Assembly (NCBI GenBank): GCA_951217055.1
Contig: OX578285.1
Coordinates: 58,253,102 to 58,317,101, forward strand
From: Gerris lacustris
Taxonomy: Eukaryota; Arthropoda; Insecta; Hemiptera; Gerridae
DNA: 64,000 nt
Reading direction: 5' to 3'
Shown: piece after piece, positions 1 through 12,734 of the stretch
Layout: every line of letters starts with the position of its first letter
Position numbering within the stretch: position 1 is the stretch's first letter
The notes under the pieces: model-generated
Databases searched by the model: none
Told to the model about the DNA's origin: nothing
What the model saw: only the letters and a program-made list of their open reading frames with translations
Program-made: the position numbers and the translations under genes

Positions 1-903
1 TTCCAAGGTACTTAACTGTCCAAATCGCTGATAAAATTTATATTACAGCCGGTTAAGGCGGAAAGGTTGCTATAAGTGTTACCAGGCTATACTCTGACAA
101 TCAGTATCATAGAAATAATGTCCTGTCTCCTAGGAATTGTGCTGAGTGTTCCAAGGCACTTATATGACGAAATTACTCATAAAACTTATAGCTGATTATG
201 GCGGAAAGGTTGCTAAACTAGTGTTAACAGGCTACACTCTGACAATCAGTATCACAGAAACAATGTCCTCTCTCCTTGGAATTGTGTTGAGGGTTTCAAG
301 ACACTTAACTGTCCAAATCGCTGATAAAACTTATATTATAGCTGGTTATGGCGGAAAGGTTGCTAAACTAGTGTTAACAGGCTACACTCTGACAATCAGT
401 ATCACAAAAACAATGTCCTCTCTCCGTGGAATTGTGTTGAGGGTTTCAAGACACTTAACTGTCCAATCGCTGATAAAACTTATATTATAGCTGGTTATGG
501 CGGAAAGGTTGCTAAACTAGTGTTAACAGGCTACACTCTGACAATCAGTATCACAGAATCAATGTCCTCTCTCCTTGGAATTGTGTTGAGGGTTTCAAGA
601 CACTTAACTGTCCAAATCGCTGATAAAACTTATATTATAGCTGGTTATGGCGGAAAGGTTGCTAAACTAGTGTTAACAGGCTACACTCTGACAATCAGTA
701 TCACAGAATCAATGTCCTCTCATCTTGGAATTGTGTTGAGGGTTTCAAGACACTTAACTGTCCAAATCGCTGATAAAACTTGTATTATAGCTGGTTATGG
801 CGGAAAGGTTGCTAAACTAGTGTTAACAGGCTATACCCTGACAAACAGTATCACAGAAATAATGTCCTCTCTTCCAGGAATTATGCTGAGGGTTCTAAGA
901 TAA
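1..903. repeat. 150-bp satellite array (about 6 copies)
   Basis: Head-to-tail units recur with the anchor GCGGAAAGGTTGCTA at about 57, 201, 351, 500, 650 and 800, giving a period of 144-150 bp. The array starts before the window and decays near 903. Central units are nearly identical and edge units more diverged. Because 150 is a multiple of three, some frames stay open across several units (146-490 and 520-903). This is a consequence of the period; I see no sign of a real protein. Confidence 0.93.
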
Positions 904-2560
904 GGGTACCTTCCTTACCTAATAATACCAATGAAATTATAAAGTCGCTTTCCAGGGAAATATCTACTTTCCAACATAATGATGCTTAACGATAAAGAAT
1001 GGGACTAAAAATAATAAAATTAGTTTATTTTGACTCACCAATGCATATGCTTACTTTTCAAGTAAGATCGAGAAGTATTCATACTTTAGTTTACAGCATT
1101 AAATACTTTGAACTAATACTTTACAGCATATAGGTTTTAAAATTGGTCTTTTTAAGGGTCACAGAAATAAATAAGTATATATTTTATTGCCAAGATTGTC
1201 CTTTTCTCTGCGGGCATCCATTCAGCTTCAATTGCATATCTCCCGTTTTTATTACTAATTTTTGTTCTAATTATTATTATAATTTATTACTTTCTCTATT
1301 TTTTATGATATTTACCCTGCTTATATGTCATACTACATTTGGAATATAATATTATATTTTATTTTCTTATTATTATTATTATTATATTTATCTTGTTTGT
1401 TCAAATTATTGTTATATCTGCTCTAATTATTGTTAGCCTTACAAAATATGTCAAAATATCAATATCCTTATTTTGTTTTAAAAATAATTTAATTTAATTT
1501 AAAATGCGGTATATTTTCTGTAAATATTTTCTACTTTGCTTACAGAATATATTTATATTCTTTGCTTAGTAAATGTAAAAAAAAAAAAAAAAAATAATAA
1601 TAATAATAAAAAATAATAATAATTAATGCTATTTACCATTTACATACGGATACATTTGTTAAACATTTATGCAGATTGAATGAACAAACAAATCATTAGT
1701 ATATTTATAAATAATATTCTTAAAATATATGCTTATGAAAAAAAAATCGTTTCTCTTGGCTAGATGCAGTGTTTAAATATATTTTAATAGATGAAACGCT
1801 TTCAATATATTTAGAAGAACTTTATTTACGCCAAATTACATTTAGGTTTCCCAGAAAAGCGCAGAATAGACGGTAAATTACATCGTTAAGAATGTAGAGT
1901 TAAGAATCAAACCGAGCCACCTCCTGTTTACTCGTGTATTCCTGGTACGAAGTCAGACTGTAAAATGACGGTGTGTGGGTTCTGTTAGATTCGTAAATTA
2001 AAGGTAATCTACCAAATCTGGTATCGTTTTCCCAATTGCGAAGGAAATAGTCCTCAATAGACGATTATCGTGTCTTCGATATTACCAGAAGAAGTTTTTC
2101 TAAAACTAAGTATACTTTAATGGAATTTTTGTTTAATTTAGAAGTATTACTTATGCACTACGATTCTAAAATAAGTATATATCATAAGTGTGGCCTTATA
2201 TTTTAATTTTACATTAAATTTATGTCCTAACCTAACACAGGAATCCATTATACTGTAATACAGCTCCACAAAGGCGACTTAGAAACCGTATTTATCCACG
2301 TTCAGTCAGGTTTTAAAGCATAATTTTAAAAAAAAAAAAAATAATAAATAAATACCTCTACAGTGTTAGTTTTAGTTGAGGCTTGATTTGACCTAATAGG
2401 ACCTGGTTCTCTTTTCCCAATCGTTTTTAACGTGTCTAATATTGTTAGAAATAACCATTTCAATTGATATCTTGATTACTAGTTAATGGTTACGATCATT
2501 TTTAGTAAAGTTATCATAAAGTTTATAGTACTTAAGATTATTTGGGCCATGATGCTGATT
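904..2560. other. AT-rich intergenic DNA, no gene seen
   Basis: Only short AT-rich open frames, A and TAA runs near 1578-1625 and an A run near 2328. No splice-bounded exon, RNA gene or terminal repeat was recognised. Confidence 0.5.
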
Positions 2561-2564
2561 AGAT

Positions 2565-2797
2565 CATTTATATAATCGATTAGTGTCCCGACGACTCACC
2601 TCGAAATGCTTTGTTATTGCTAAGCTAAGGCAACCACATTTATTCCAATAAAAATCAATGTTTGTTTTGATTTGTTGGTCTTTAAATAGATTCAATAAGT
2701 TATCTATAATAACTTATCAAAATAAATTTACTTAATTTTACTTTTTTCTCTAAATATAAAATTGAGCCCGTTTCCACGGTTCTAAGGGCTCGTATAA
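2565..2797 (+). repeat. dispersed repeat, copy 1
   Basis: About 230 bp is shared in the same orientation with 11262-11468. Matching landmarks are the ATAATCGA start, CCCGACGA, TGTTATTGCTA, AAGGCAACCA, TTGTTGGTCTT, and an end with AAGCCCGTT or GAGCCCGTT and CACGG. The element class is not recognised. Confidence 0.75.
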
Positions 2798-2982
2798 TTA
2801 TATAACCTGATCAATAAACATTTCAATCTGTATCTGAAGGCTCCGTTATGTTGTTTTCTGGTAAAAACAAACTACTTCCTGAACGTTAAGTCCAAAGTTT
2901 CACTTCGCTAAAAGCACCAGCGATGCTGAAAATTGTGATATTGACTTGAAAACAACAATTGTGTTCCTTTTACCGGGGATCC

Positions 2983-3108
2983 TGATCTTGATCTTGATTG
3001 AAGATCTTGATCTTGAACTTGATCTTGAACTTGATTGAAGATCTTGATCTTGAACTTGATCTTGAACTTGATTGAAGATCTTGATCTAGAACTTTATTGA
3101 AGATCTTC
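2983..3108. repeat. 37-bp minisatellite built on GATCTTGAACTT
   Basis: Three and a bit copies of a 37-bp unit containing TGAAGATCTTGATCTTGAAC lie immediately upstream of the truncated LINE at 3239. The unit itself consists of 12-bp sub-repeats. Confidence 0.85.
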
Positions 3109-3238
3109 TTGATGACAGTCTGAAGCAGTAAGGTATCACAAATGGTTTGTGGTGTGAGCCCAGTTTAAATAAACATTTCATAGTTCTTTATCCACTGAGG
3201 CGGTCCACGGAAACATATTACCATGCTTACAGCAACCT

Positions 3239-4139
3239 GATTTATATTAACGACCTATTTAAACTAACGCTTACACGACAAGTAATCGGATTTGCAGATG
3301 ATGCGGCATTGATCTGCGATGCGGAGGACTGGGAGCAGGTATCCAAACAAGCCGAACAGGACTTAAAACTGATTAAGCACTGGCTAGACATTAATCAACT
3401 GACTTTAAACATCGACAAAACAACTTACTTAACCTACTCACTACACAGCTCAGGACAACCTCGACATCCACAAGATAGAGTAAAACTACACAACAGAAAC
3501 TGTAAACAATTCTACCCTCTCCAATGTAACTGTAGCCACATACACAAATCCACGACAACTAGGTACTTAGGAATAACAATAGACAGCCAACTTAACTGGA
3601 ACCAACACATAAATAACTTAGTCAACAAACTTAAAAAACTCATATATATTTTCCTACGGCTCAGATCCTATTTGAGCCAATCAGACTTAAGAACACTCTA
3701 CTACGGACTAGTGGACTCTATTATAAGATATGGCCTCACTGCCTGGGGTTCTGCTACAGAAACCACCATGAAACCAATAATAATTCAACATAAGGCTATC
3801 ATTAGAACAATACTGAACAAACGCAAGACTGAACACACTCAACCATTATACAAGCAACTCAGTATACTCACTATTAACCAACTACACCAATACCTCTGTC
3901 TCGTACGGTTACACAAAGGACAACATGATCTGGAGAGGGTAGACCATACACATCAGACTAGACAAATGACTAACAAACTTTACAAGATACCTTTCAGCAG
4001 GACTTCAGCTGCGCAGAGACATTGGCATTATCAGGCAACCACTTACTATAACAAACTAACCAACTCACTAAAGACAGATTTTAATAAAACATCCTTTCCC
4101 ACTAGACTAAAAAAACACCTATTAAAAACAAACACATGA
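3239..4139 (+). mobile_element. 5'-truncated LINE, reverse transcriptase C-terminal half
   Basis: A continuous open frame encodes the C-terminal part of a non-LTR retrotransposon reverse transcriptase. IYINDLF opens the recognisable part, followed by the catalytic box GFADDAALICD, then the thumb signatures HWLDINQLTLNIDKT, YLGITIDSQLNW and IRYGLTAWG. Fingers, the first catalytic aspartate and the endonuclease are missing, so it is dead on arrival by 5' truncation. About 300 residues are free of stops, so it is not very old. An A-rich tail follows at about 4298-4318. The style fits the Jockey/CR1 group, but the clade is inferred only. The open frame extends upstream to 3147, but residues before 3239 do not look like RT. 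Confidence 0.88.
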
Positions 4140-4297
4140 CAACCACTCATACACGACATGTCACTGTTCCTATGTATGTGCTGAATTATAGTATTGCTAG
4201 CTCTATAATTTTTCTGTACTCATGAGTATATCCATTTATATTCATATGGCACTCACATCTTTCATATTTTTTTTTTTATAATTTTATATGTTTATTT

Positions 4298-4320
4298 TAA
4301 AAAAAAAAAAAAAAAAAATT
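4298..4320 (+). other. A-rich LINE 3' tail
   Basis: A long A run lies about 160 bp after the LINE stop codon, as expected for the 3' end of a target-primed insertion. Confidence 0.5.
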
Positions 4321-6890
4321 CTTATGCAAACTCATCGTAGGTAATTTATTTTTATTTGAATTTAATTGATAAATATATTAATTTGTTGAATACAAATATT
4401 AAATATTATAATTATGGTCAAGAGAAGACTTCCACCACAGCACAGGATTCCGGATCCTCAAGTGGTGGGGAGAATTTATATTTTTATAAAAAAATGTATT
4501 ATATAAGAAAAATAAAAAATGTATTTAAAAAAAAAACAAAAAAAAAAAAACCATAGTTTTTCATGGGTAGAACGGCTGATTCAATGGTTTAGTGGTCGAG
4601 TTAATGCAAGACAGCTAGTTATAAGGTGAGATGGAGTTGTGTCTTCTTCCTTTAACAGGGCCTTTGCCTGAACCAACAGGTCGACATTGTCCTTCCTGTA
4701 AGAATTCCTGTTATAAAGTGATAATCATGTATTCTTTAAGTGACCACAGTTATCTGATAAGATACATTAAAAAACTCTAAATATATTTTCCCCTATTATT
4801 AGATAGTCAGTAGAAGGAAAAATGTAAATAAGACTAAGCACCCAATTTTGTTATAACGTTGCCGCAGTACATGATTCAAAATTTCAGATGTTTCTAGTCA
4901 GATTTTTAGGAACTTACTCCCTTTAAAACTAAATAAACAGGTCAAGTGTGTGCTAGTCAGCACACAGTGAGAGTCCGTAGGCAACACAGTATTGTTTAAG
5001 TAGTGCTTATTGATGGTGCTTTTTAAAATGCTAAAAAGCCTATTTTGAACTATCCTATGGGTCTGGTATTCTCAAAAAACATAAACAAACTGATACACCT
5101 AAAAGAGCAATAAAAACAATTTTTTTCGAAATTTCCAAAAAGGGGTATCTTTACTTTTGGTCGAAGAATGTTCAGGATTATTTTCAGATTTTTTGCACTT
5201 TACATAAGCGAGATAGAGGGGGGGGGGGGGGGCACTTTTCACACCAACTTCAAACTCGCCTATGCTCGCCCCATTAAAACTTATAACCAAAATATTATAT
5301 ATATTTGTAATCAGCTCGACGTACCCTTTATAATATGATACCCCGCACTCGGTCCCAAAAAAAAAAACATAACCCTTAAGCTTTTTACCCTTAATTTTTT
5401 GAAAAATGATTTTTTTAAGTCACTACATATTTAAAATGTGTGGGTAGGTACTATACACATATAACAGGACAGACAGACACACGCAGGAAAATATAAGGGT
5501 CCTTGGCTTTGCCTACGGACCCTAAAAATTGATCGACCAATTTACTGTCAAAGATACAGATCAAAAGCAAAGTAATCCTTATTGGACATATTTGAAATAA
5601 TATTTTCACATGCCAAAAAAAGAAATATTCATTTAGTTATTAACCTACAGAAAAATATGAAGGAGGAAAAAATACCTAGAAAGCTCTCATAATGATAAAT
5701 TTTTAAAACATATCGGCTTAATAAGAAAAACAAAATCACAAACTCTACATGCCATAGAGCGAATTTGTGTTCCATTTGCCCAATAATATAATACTTCATA
5801 AAGTACCCATGTATTAATATGCCATAATTTTTAATAAGATATACATTTTTTGCATTCATCCCCACTAGCAATTCTTCTACATTATATTAGACAAATAATT
5901 ATTTCAACTAATCTTTTACTCTTTAAAAGAAGGAAGTGGTGTTTATTAGATAGTTTATAAAGGTTAGATGGCCATCACACAATCAATAAGACCGTCAGAA
6001 TCCGACTCGACACAAAGGTCTCGCTTTGTATCCAAATATTTATCGTCGGCATGAACAAATAGCTTTTGTTATACTGTAGCATTTCTCTATGCCAGTAAAA
6101 ATGATTTCCTACTAAATGTTTAACCTTATACTGTTCCAAATAGTAAAATTATAAAGAAACTGTTTTCAACAAGTTTATTTTTTTCTTTATTAATATGTTG
6201 TTTTCTTTTCTTTAAATATTAATATCATTCATATATTTAAAAAAAAAAAAAATCTAGATAACATTTTTATTCAGTTGAATAAAAAGAAAGAATTCATATT
6301 ATAACAATTTGTTTTTTTTTATTTTCAAAATATAAATGTGTTCAGTGTCACATTTTCAGTGTCATTAAAAAAAAAAGAAAAAAAAGGAGCTAGCTTGTAG
6401 AATCCGGTGGCAAAAGTCCACTCAGTTTACAATACATAATTCATTCTATTCTGGGTCACAATAAAAATATCTAGCCGAGGGTAAAACCTCACTGTGTGTG
6501 CTTCAAAAAAAAAAAAATAATTTGAACGTCTGTATTCTCTCGTCATGTTTTAAATACTTGTTAGTTCATACTTATTCTTTTCTTTTCATATAGTTGCTCT
6601 TTTTCGAAGCAGTCTTAAATGCTATCAATAAATTGTTGAGACACCAAACAGTATATATTAATACAAAGCAAAGTTCTTGAATGTCGGATTACATAAGACT
6701 AAATTTGAAAACAATGTATCTTTTTTTAAAATAGATAAGAAACTGAAATGTATTTGTTTTACGTTTGCATAATGCATATTCATGCACATTTAAAAGAGCA
6801 AATATCTATTTAAGATTCAACTTTAAACTAATATGCTATATAGATACATTAATGCCTGAATTTTACATATAATCTGTAAAATCCTAAAAA
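4320..6890. other. AT-rich DNA with scattered repeat debris, no gene seen
   Basis: Contains a tRNA-like A-box-like patch near 4580-4610 with no clear B box and a G homopolymer at about 5219-5232. At 5460-5530 there is a repeat end with a GACAGACAGACA run and a GGGTCC/GGACCC hairpin, like the 3' ends of some insect retroposons. Several A runs are present. No exon is supported. Confidence 0.45.
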
Positions 6891-6893
6891 AAT

Positions 6894-6895
<2 letters not shown>

Positions 6896-6983
<88 letters not shown>
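6896..6983. repeat. (TA)n microsatellite
   Basis: About 43 TA dinucleotides directly abut the 120-bp tandem array. Confidence 0.97.
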
Positions 6984-6985
<2 letters not shown>

Positions 6986-7004
6986 ATACTGACTCACTAA
7001 CTCA

Positions 7005-7368
7005 CTCATTTACTGACTCATTAGGATATCTCTGAAACCACCGGACCTATGCAATTTTGTAGATAGGCTCCTCTTCCCCCCTAGGTTCTCGGGGGATGCC
7101 CGATTCCTCCCCGCAGGTAAAAAAATCATTTACTGACTCATTAGGATATCTCTGAAACCACCGGACATATGCAATTTTGTAGATAGGCACCTCTTCCCCC
7201 CTAGGTTCTCGGGGGATGCCCGATTCCTCCCCGCAGATAAAAAAATAATTTACTGACTCATTAGGATATCTCTGAAACCACCAGACCTATGAAATTTTGT
7301 AGATAGGCTCCTCTTCCCCCCTAGGTTCTCGGGGGATGCCCGATTCCTCCCCGCAGGTAAAAATTACC
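7005..7368. repeat. 120-bp tandem repeat, 3 copies
   Basis: Three units with a period of exactly 120 bp begin near 7010, 7130 and 7250, each with TTTACTGACTCATTAGGATA and ending in GCCCGATTCCTCCCCGCAG. The core GCCCGATTCCTCCCC occurs inverted as GGGGAGGAATCGGGC near 8052. The array and the 8.0-kb segment may therefore be arms of one element of roughly 1.1 kb. Confidence 0.9.
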
Positions 7369-7984
7369 TTTTTTGGGAGCCTGATTCCGCCCCGTTTTAA
7401 ATGACAGCTGAATTTTAAACATCCCGATTGATCCCCAAATTATTTACAGGTATAAAAAAAATACATAACATACATAACCTTTATTTAAACAAAATGTAGA
7501 AAAAATATTATGTCTTGAACTTACAAAATAGGAAAATCAACTTAATAAAATATTAAATTCTAGTAATTATAAATTAAAAACTGGTAAATTCCTTTGACTT
7601 ACAGTAATTAATTTTCTAGTCTTTCACCAATATCTTGATTATTACGTTTAGCAGAGTTCCTTACCTGCTGAAGTATAATTTTCTCATCTGATTCAGGAGG
7701 ATGATTGTGTTGATCTAGTTTCTCCACTATCACTTTACCATTTTCATCAGTTTTTATGAAACTTTTGCACTTATGTTTAACACACCTCCAACACTTATCA
7801 CCTCTACTTAAAGTCTTATGAAGACAAAATTTATATCAATTTAAAACTAACAACACGTGGCCACGCTCGCTTAAAATTTGTGTAAGTGTATCCATAACTA
7901 CGGCGAACACTAAACTAAAATCGATCGTAATAAATACAAGCATAATAAATAATTATCTAAATATAAACAAATACATAAACATAA

Positions 7985-8165
7985 ATGTATTTATTGGACG
8001 TTAATCCAGGTATTAGGGGGGAATCGGGCTTTGTCCTTTTTTTTCACTTGGGGAGGAATCGGGCTGTGGTATTTTCAAGAGATTATCAGTGGGGATCAAT
8101 CGGGCGATCCTTGGGGAGGAGTTGGGATAGCCCCAGGTTCTCGAGGTATTCTCAAGATCTTTGTA
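7985..8165. repeat. GC-rich segment inverted relative to the 7.0-kb array
   Basis: GGGGGGAATCGGGC, GGGGAGGAATCGGGC and GGGGATCAATCGGGC are spaced here. Their complements occur at 7090-7440. Open frames across this piece are low complexity and not treated as genes. Confidence 0.5.
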
Positions 8166-8566
8166 TGCCGCAATCTTTTAAGATGGCGGCTATTATTAGT
8201 ATATTCAGAATTTGACATTACGATATTTGCGAAACCTGTACTAGAACCTTGAAATTAGGAAGTTAGCGTCCTTTTACAGAAGAAAAATACCTATAATTTT
8301 TCCTAAAGGTTAACTTTTTACACTGTACCCAGTAGTGGGAGCACAATTACTAATTAGAGATTTTTGCAATTTATTTTAGCCAAGAAGGTATAGTAATAAA
8401 GGGGCAGAGATTTATTAAATTGTGGCATCCAGATATTCTCACTTATTAAAATGCCATTAATGTTTCTCGGCGGTTGTTTATAAACCCAGGAAATTAAAAT
8501 TAAACAAATATATAAAATAACACACCGTAGCGGTTCAGTTTAACACATAGAGCAATCTATGAAACT

Positions 8567-8723
8567 TAAGGCCTCCATACACGGTCAAAATGTTTGCACC
8601 AACATTTTGACCGTGTATGGGGCTGTTTGATGTTTGCGCAAACATAATGTTTGACGTGTATGGCCTAAATTTGCCCGACATCAGGTTTGCGCAAAATGTT
8701 TAATCGTATATGGGGGCCTTAAT
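8567..8723. mobile_element. TTAA-flanked MITE, copy 1
   Basis: About 150 bp runs from TTAAGGCCTCCATACACGG to GTATATGGGGGCCTTAA. It has internal inverted pieces (GGTCAAAATGTTTGC against AACATTTTGACC) and is flanked by TTAA on both sides. TTAA targets are characteristic of piggyBac-type elements, so a piggyBac-mobilised MITE is the likely class (inference). A relative is at 53127-53272. Confidence 0.75.
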
Positions 8724-9204
8724 ATTTAAAAACAATTAATTCATTATGTTTATTATGACTTGTGCCTTTTGGCAACGCGGGAAAATCCGACAAATTGGGG
8801 TGGAGAACTAATGAGAGATCAGAATTTTTAATTATAAAAGGTCGGGGAAATTAGGCAAACAAAATGTTACTGGCCCCACCCCTCTTAAAGGCCTAGTGGA
8901 ATTTTTTTTTCCTCGTTTAGGTTGGCCAATCTGAGTGTTAAAAGTCACAACTCGTAACTCGCATTCTGTATCAATTTATTTAACGATGGGTTTTCTTCAG
9001 TCGTTTACATGATTGGGTCTAATTCAGCTTAAAGCCGAATACACCAGCAAATTTTCATCATTTTATAATATCAATTTGAGTTTCATATTGAGCTCGCTTT
9101 TTTTACTTCTAAATCTAGATCTCACAGAATATTGCCCCTGAGAATGTAAGATTGCAAAATTTTCGAATCCATTTGCATAGATCCACTCTTAATGAAGTTT
9201 TTAA

Positions 9205-9765
9205 TACGAATCATAAGTAGCTGCACTTTTCTTAATATTTTACTGTAGTCTCCTTAAAATGTACCTCTAATTCAAAATACATAAGATGCTGAGTGATACG
9301 AATTATAAGCAGCTGCACTTTTCTTAATATTTTACTGTAGTCTCCTTAAAATGTACCTCTAATTCAAAATACATAAGATGCTGAGTGATACGAATCATAA
9401 GCAGCTGCAATTTTCTTAATATTTTACTGTAGTCTCCTTAAAATGTACCTCTAATTCAAAATAAATAAGATGCTGAGTGATACGAATCATAAGCAGCTGC
9501 ACTTTTCTTAATATTGTACTGTGGTCTCCTTGAAATGTACCTCTAATTCAAAATACATAAGATGCTGAGTGATACGAATCATAAGCAGCTGCAATTTTCT
9601 TAATAGTTTACTGTAGTCTCCTTAAAATGTACCTCTAATTAAAAAAAAAGTACATAATATGCTGTGTGATACGAATCATAAGCAGCTGCACTTATCTTAA
9701 TATTTTACTGTAGTATCCTTGAAATTTTTTTACTAATACAGAATAAAAAAGATGCTGAGTTAAAT
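9205..9765. repeat. 92-bp tandem array (6 copies)
   Basis: TACGAATCATAAGCAGCTGC-like anchors start at 9205, 9297, 9389, 9481, 9573 and 9670, giving periods of 92, 92, 92, 92 and 97. Each unit contains TTTACTGTAGTCTCCTTAAA. There is no coding potential. Confidence 0.95.
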
Positions 9766-10716
9766 TGAGTTGTATTAGAAAAAAGTTCCTTATTATATAT
9801 ATGGTTGAAGCCAAAATGATTAAATTGACTTTTTTTTACTTTACTTTTCTCTATTTTGAATTGCAAGGTTATTTGTTAATCCAAACAAATTTAGTATCAG
9901 TTGAAGAGACCAAAAGAATATCTAATATCGAGAATACTGGCAATGCTGGGAAATAAAGGTAATTATTTGAATCGATTATATGTTATGCTGATGTGTTATT
10001 CTTGGCAATATTTAGGAGGCATTGAACTTAATACAAAAGAACTAAATCTTTCTGTCGTATTAATCTTTTGCAGTGTAGCAAAACCCGGTATTTCTCGTAT
10101 TTACTATTTTTATTTATTTATTTTTTAGATAGTTTCCATAATATAATTATGATCGATGTTCACATGTGTTTATCTAGTAGGTAATGTGAAACTAAAAATT
10201 AGAAAATTAACCCCAAAAACACTTAGAGAGGAGAAAAGGTTAGTTGACAATGGTAGGAAATAAATCAAATTTTTTGGTATTCATTAAAATTGGGGATTTG
10301 TATTCTCTCCAAAAGCTTGTGACATGAATTTCTGCCAGAAATTGTTATGGTTGTGCAAAGCTGAGCTATTTCTATTTAGAAAAAAACTTAAATATTAACC
10401 TGAGACATTTTCATAAAAAATGAGATGTTTCTTTTAATTTATTGATGCTCGACGAAATTACTTAAGATATTACAAAAATATATAATATTAAATATTTAGT
10501 TTTACATCGTTTAAAGAGGACAAGAAAAACTATTTAATTTATAAGGGATTAAACTGTGTCAAATGTTTAAAAATTTTGTTCTAGCTAAAGTTAAAAAAAA
10601 TCCAATTATGTGTGTTCGATTCTCAGAAAAAATAAGGGAAAAAAGCTCTGTAACAGAATTCAAGATACCATTTATTAAAAACGTTGAAAATTTACACTTT
10701 TTTAAATTTATTGATT

Positions 10717-11255
10717 CTTAAAATTTAAGTTGATGGATGCATAAGGTGTGGTAGAAATATAAAAACACTTACTTCTTCATTAACGAGACGTTTCGACCCT
10801 GTTTTAAGGTCATTATCAATCTTTAATTACTCTAAAATAACAACAAACAATAATTATAAGTTAATTAATAATGCTTAAAACATTCCAAATTTTTTTTTAT
10901 ATAAAATTATAACCAGTCACAATACAAACAATAAATAACAATATTATTTAGATTAAATAAAAACAATTAATTAAAAACTTGATTTATAAATCAAGTTTTT
11001 AATTAATTGTTCATATTTAATCTAAATAATATTGTTATTTATTGTTTGTATTGTGACTGGTTATAATTTTTTTTTTTTAAATTTTGAAATGTTTTAAGCA
11101 TTATTAATTTACTTATAATTATTGTTTGTTGTTATTTTAGAGTAATTAAAGATTGATAATGACCTTAAAACAGGGTCGAAACGTCTCGTTAATGAAGAAG
11201 TACGTGTTTTTATATTACTACCACACCTTATTCATCCATCAACTTAAATTTTAAG
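10717..11255. repeat. 539-bp palindrome carrying two inverted hammerhead-like motifs
   Basis: Two arms of about 269 bp are near-perfect reverse complements around the centre GATTTATAAATC at 10981-10992, with almost no spacer. Each arm contains the motif GGTCGAAACGTC next to TTGATAATGACC, on the - strand at about 10785-10830 and on the + strand at about 11150-11195. The outer ends read CTTAAAATTTAAG. The layout suits two Penelope-like terminal repeats joined head to head. Confidence 0.9.
11150..11195 (+). ncRNA. hammerhead-ribozyme-like core (Penelope type, candidate)
   Basis: TTGATAAT is followed by a GACC...GGTC stem-loop and then GAAACGTC. This resembles the CUGANGA / stem II / GAAAC arrangement of hammerhead ribozymes, with U for the first C and one extra base before the stem. 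The mirror copy lies on the - strand in the other palindrome arm. Catalytic activity is unproven. Confidence 0.4.
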
Positions 11256-11261
11256 ATACCA

Positions 11262-11468
11262 TTTATATAATCGAGTAGTGACCCGACGAATCATCTCAAA
11301 ATGATTTGTTATTGCTAGGCTAAGGCAACCATATAAATTTCAATAAAAAATATTTTTTGTTTTGATTTTGTTGGTCTTGAAATAGCAACAATAACTTATC
11401 TAAATAATTTTAATTTTTTTTCTAAATATAAAATTAAGCCCGTTGCCACGGACTTAACGACTCGTAAC
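11262..11468 (+). repeat. dispersed repeat, copy 2
   Basis: Direct-orientation relative of 2565-2797, beginning right after the palindrome. About 200 bp with scattered substitutions and indels. Confidence 0.75.
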
Positions 11469-11950
11469 ATTTTAAGTAACTGAGTGACATTTGGTTTATT
11501 CACATAAAAAATAATTCTGATAAATAGTTATCATAATCTGAGGCCAAAAACTGAATTTCTTTCTTGCTCACCTTTCTCTTCTTTAAGGAACCTAATGCAT
11601 TGTAAAATTACAATTTTTTGTCTATTTTACGTGCCAACCACTGACTGGTTATAACTGGATGGAGGAATTGGTAATTTTATGTTGCAACTTGGTCAATTAA
11701 TGTGGTCATCATATTGAAATATAACAGATTGAAAATCTAACCAGGCGACCTTCTCATCGCGGCAACATATATTTGGATGAATCTATCAAAATATATTAAA
11801 AAAATAAATATTCTAAGGTGGATAAGGGTATAATATATTTTTGTTCAACTTCATGAGCTCTTTTGTTTTACAATTTTTTAAAAAAAAAGAATTCATTTCT
11901 ATTAAATATAGTGAATTTAGGGATTAGTTTGTCCGAGAATTAAGGCAATT

Positions 11951-12055
11951 CCTCTAGATCCGGGGTTCTCAACCGGTGGGTCGCGACCCCCTGGGGGGTA
12001 TAGCAGGACGTGTCTGGGGGGGTCGCGAAATCTGGGGAGAATATTTTTTTTTTTA
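11951..12055. mobile_element. hAT-type MITE terminus (fragment)
   Basis: GGGGTTCTCAACCGGTGGGT followed by CGCGACCCCC is the well-known terminal pattern of a hAT MITE group (generic CAGNGGTTCTCAACC). No matching right end was found nearby, so this is treated as a fragment. Confidence 0.6.
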
Positions 12056-12734
12056 AATTTAATTTTTCACAGGTACATTTTCTTAACTTTTGGTTAACCG
12101 CAATAGCATAACTTGAGTGCAGCCTTCAGTGATCTTAATATATAATTATTTTTTCATTTCCATGTATTACTTATCCAAATATTAATAAAGTCTTTAAATA
12201 ATCTAACTAGCATATCTAATGAAATCATACATAAATACTATAAAATAGAATATACTATAGAGAATAAAAGATTAGAAAAAAGATTATCCAAACAAAAAAA
12301 TATTTATATAAAAAGAAGAAAATATAAGTGACTCATTTGTTCAAAGCTGTACTGCTTTTAGCCTATTCAAATCATCTTAGGTGTAACTTGATAATTAATA
12401 AATTCTATATAATATAATATGAACAAATATAATTATACAATACAACAAAAAAGAAAATTGAAAATTGAAAAATTAAGTGTGATAGAAAACAATGTTATTA
12501 TTTGTGTACATAATATTATACACTAAAAAATATACGAGGTTTTGAAAAGTTTGAAGGATGCAATTTGTGTTATATATAGTTATTTATTTAACAAAGAGAC
12601 TCAATCATTGTACATTGCTTTTAGTTTTTTAATCAAGTTAATCAATGTGATACTTGGCTTGTTTTAAATTAACCAATTTTATAATATCTGGATTTACTTT
12701 CTATGGATACACACAACTAAACTATAAATTGCCC

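Noticed and set aside
146..903. Two repetitive open frames
   Set aside because: They are translations of the 150-bp satellite, open only because the period is a multiple of three.
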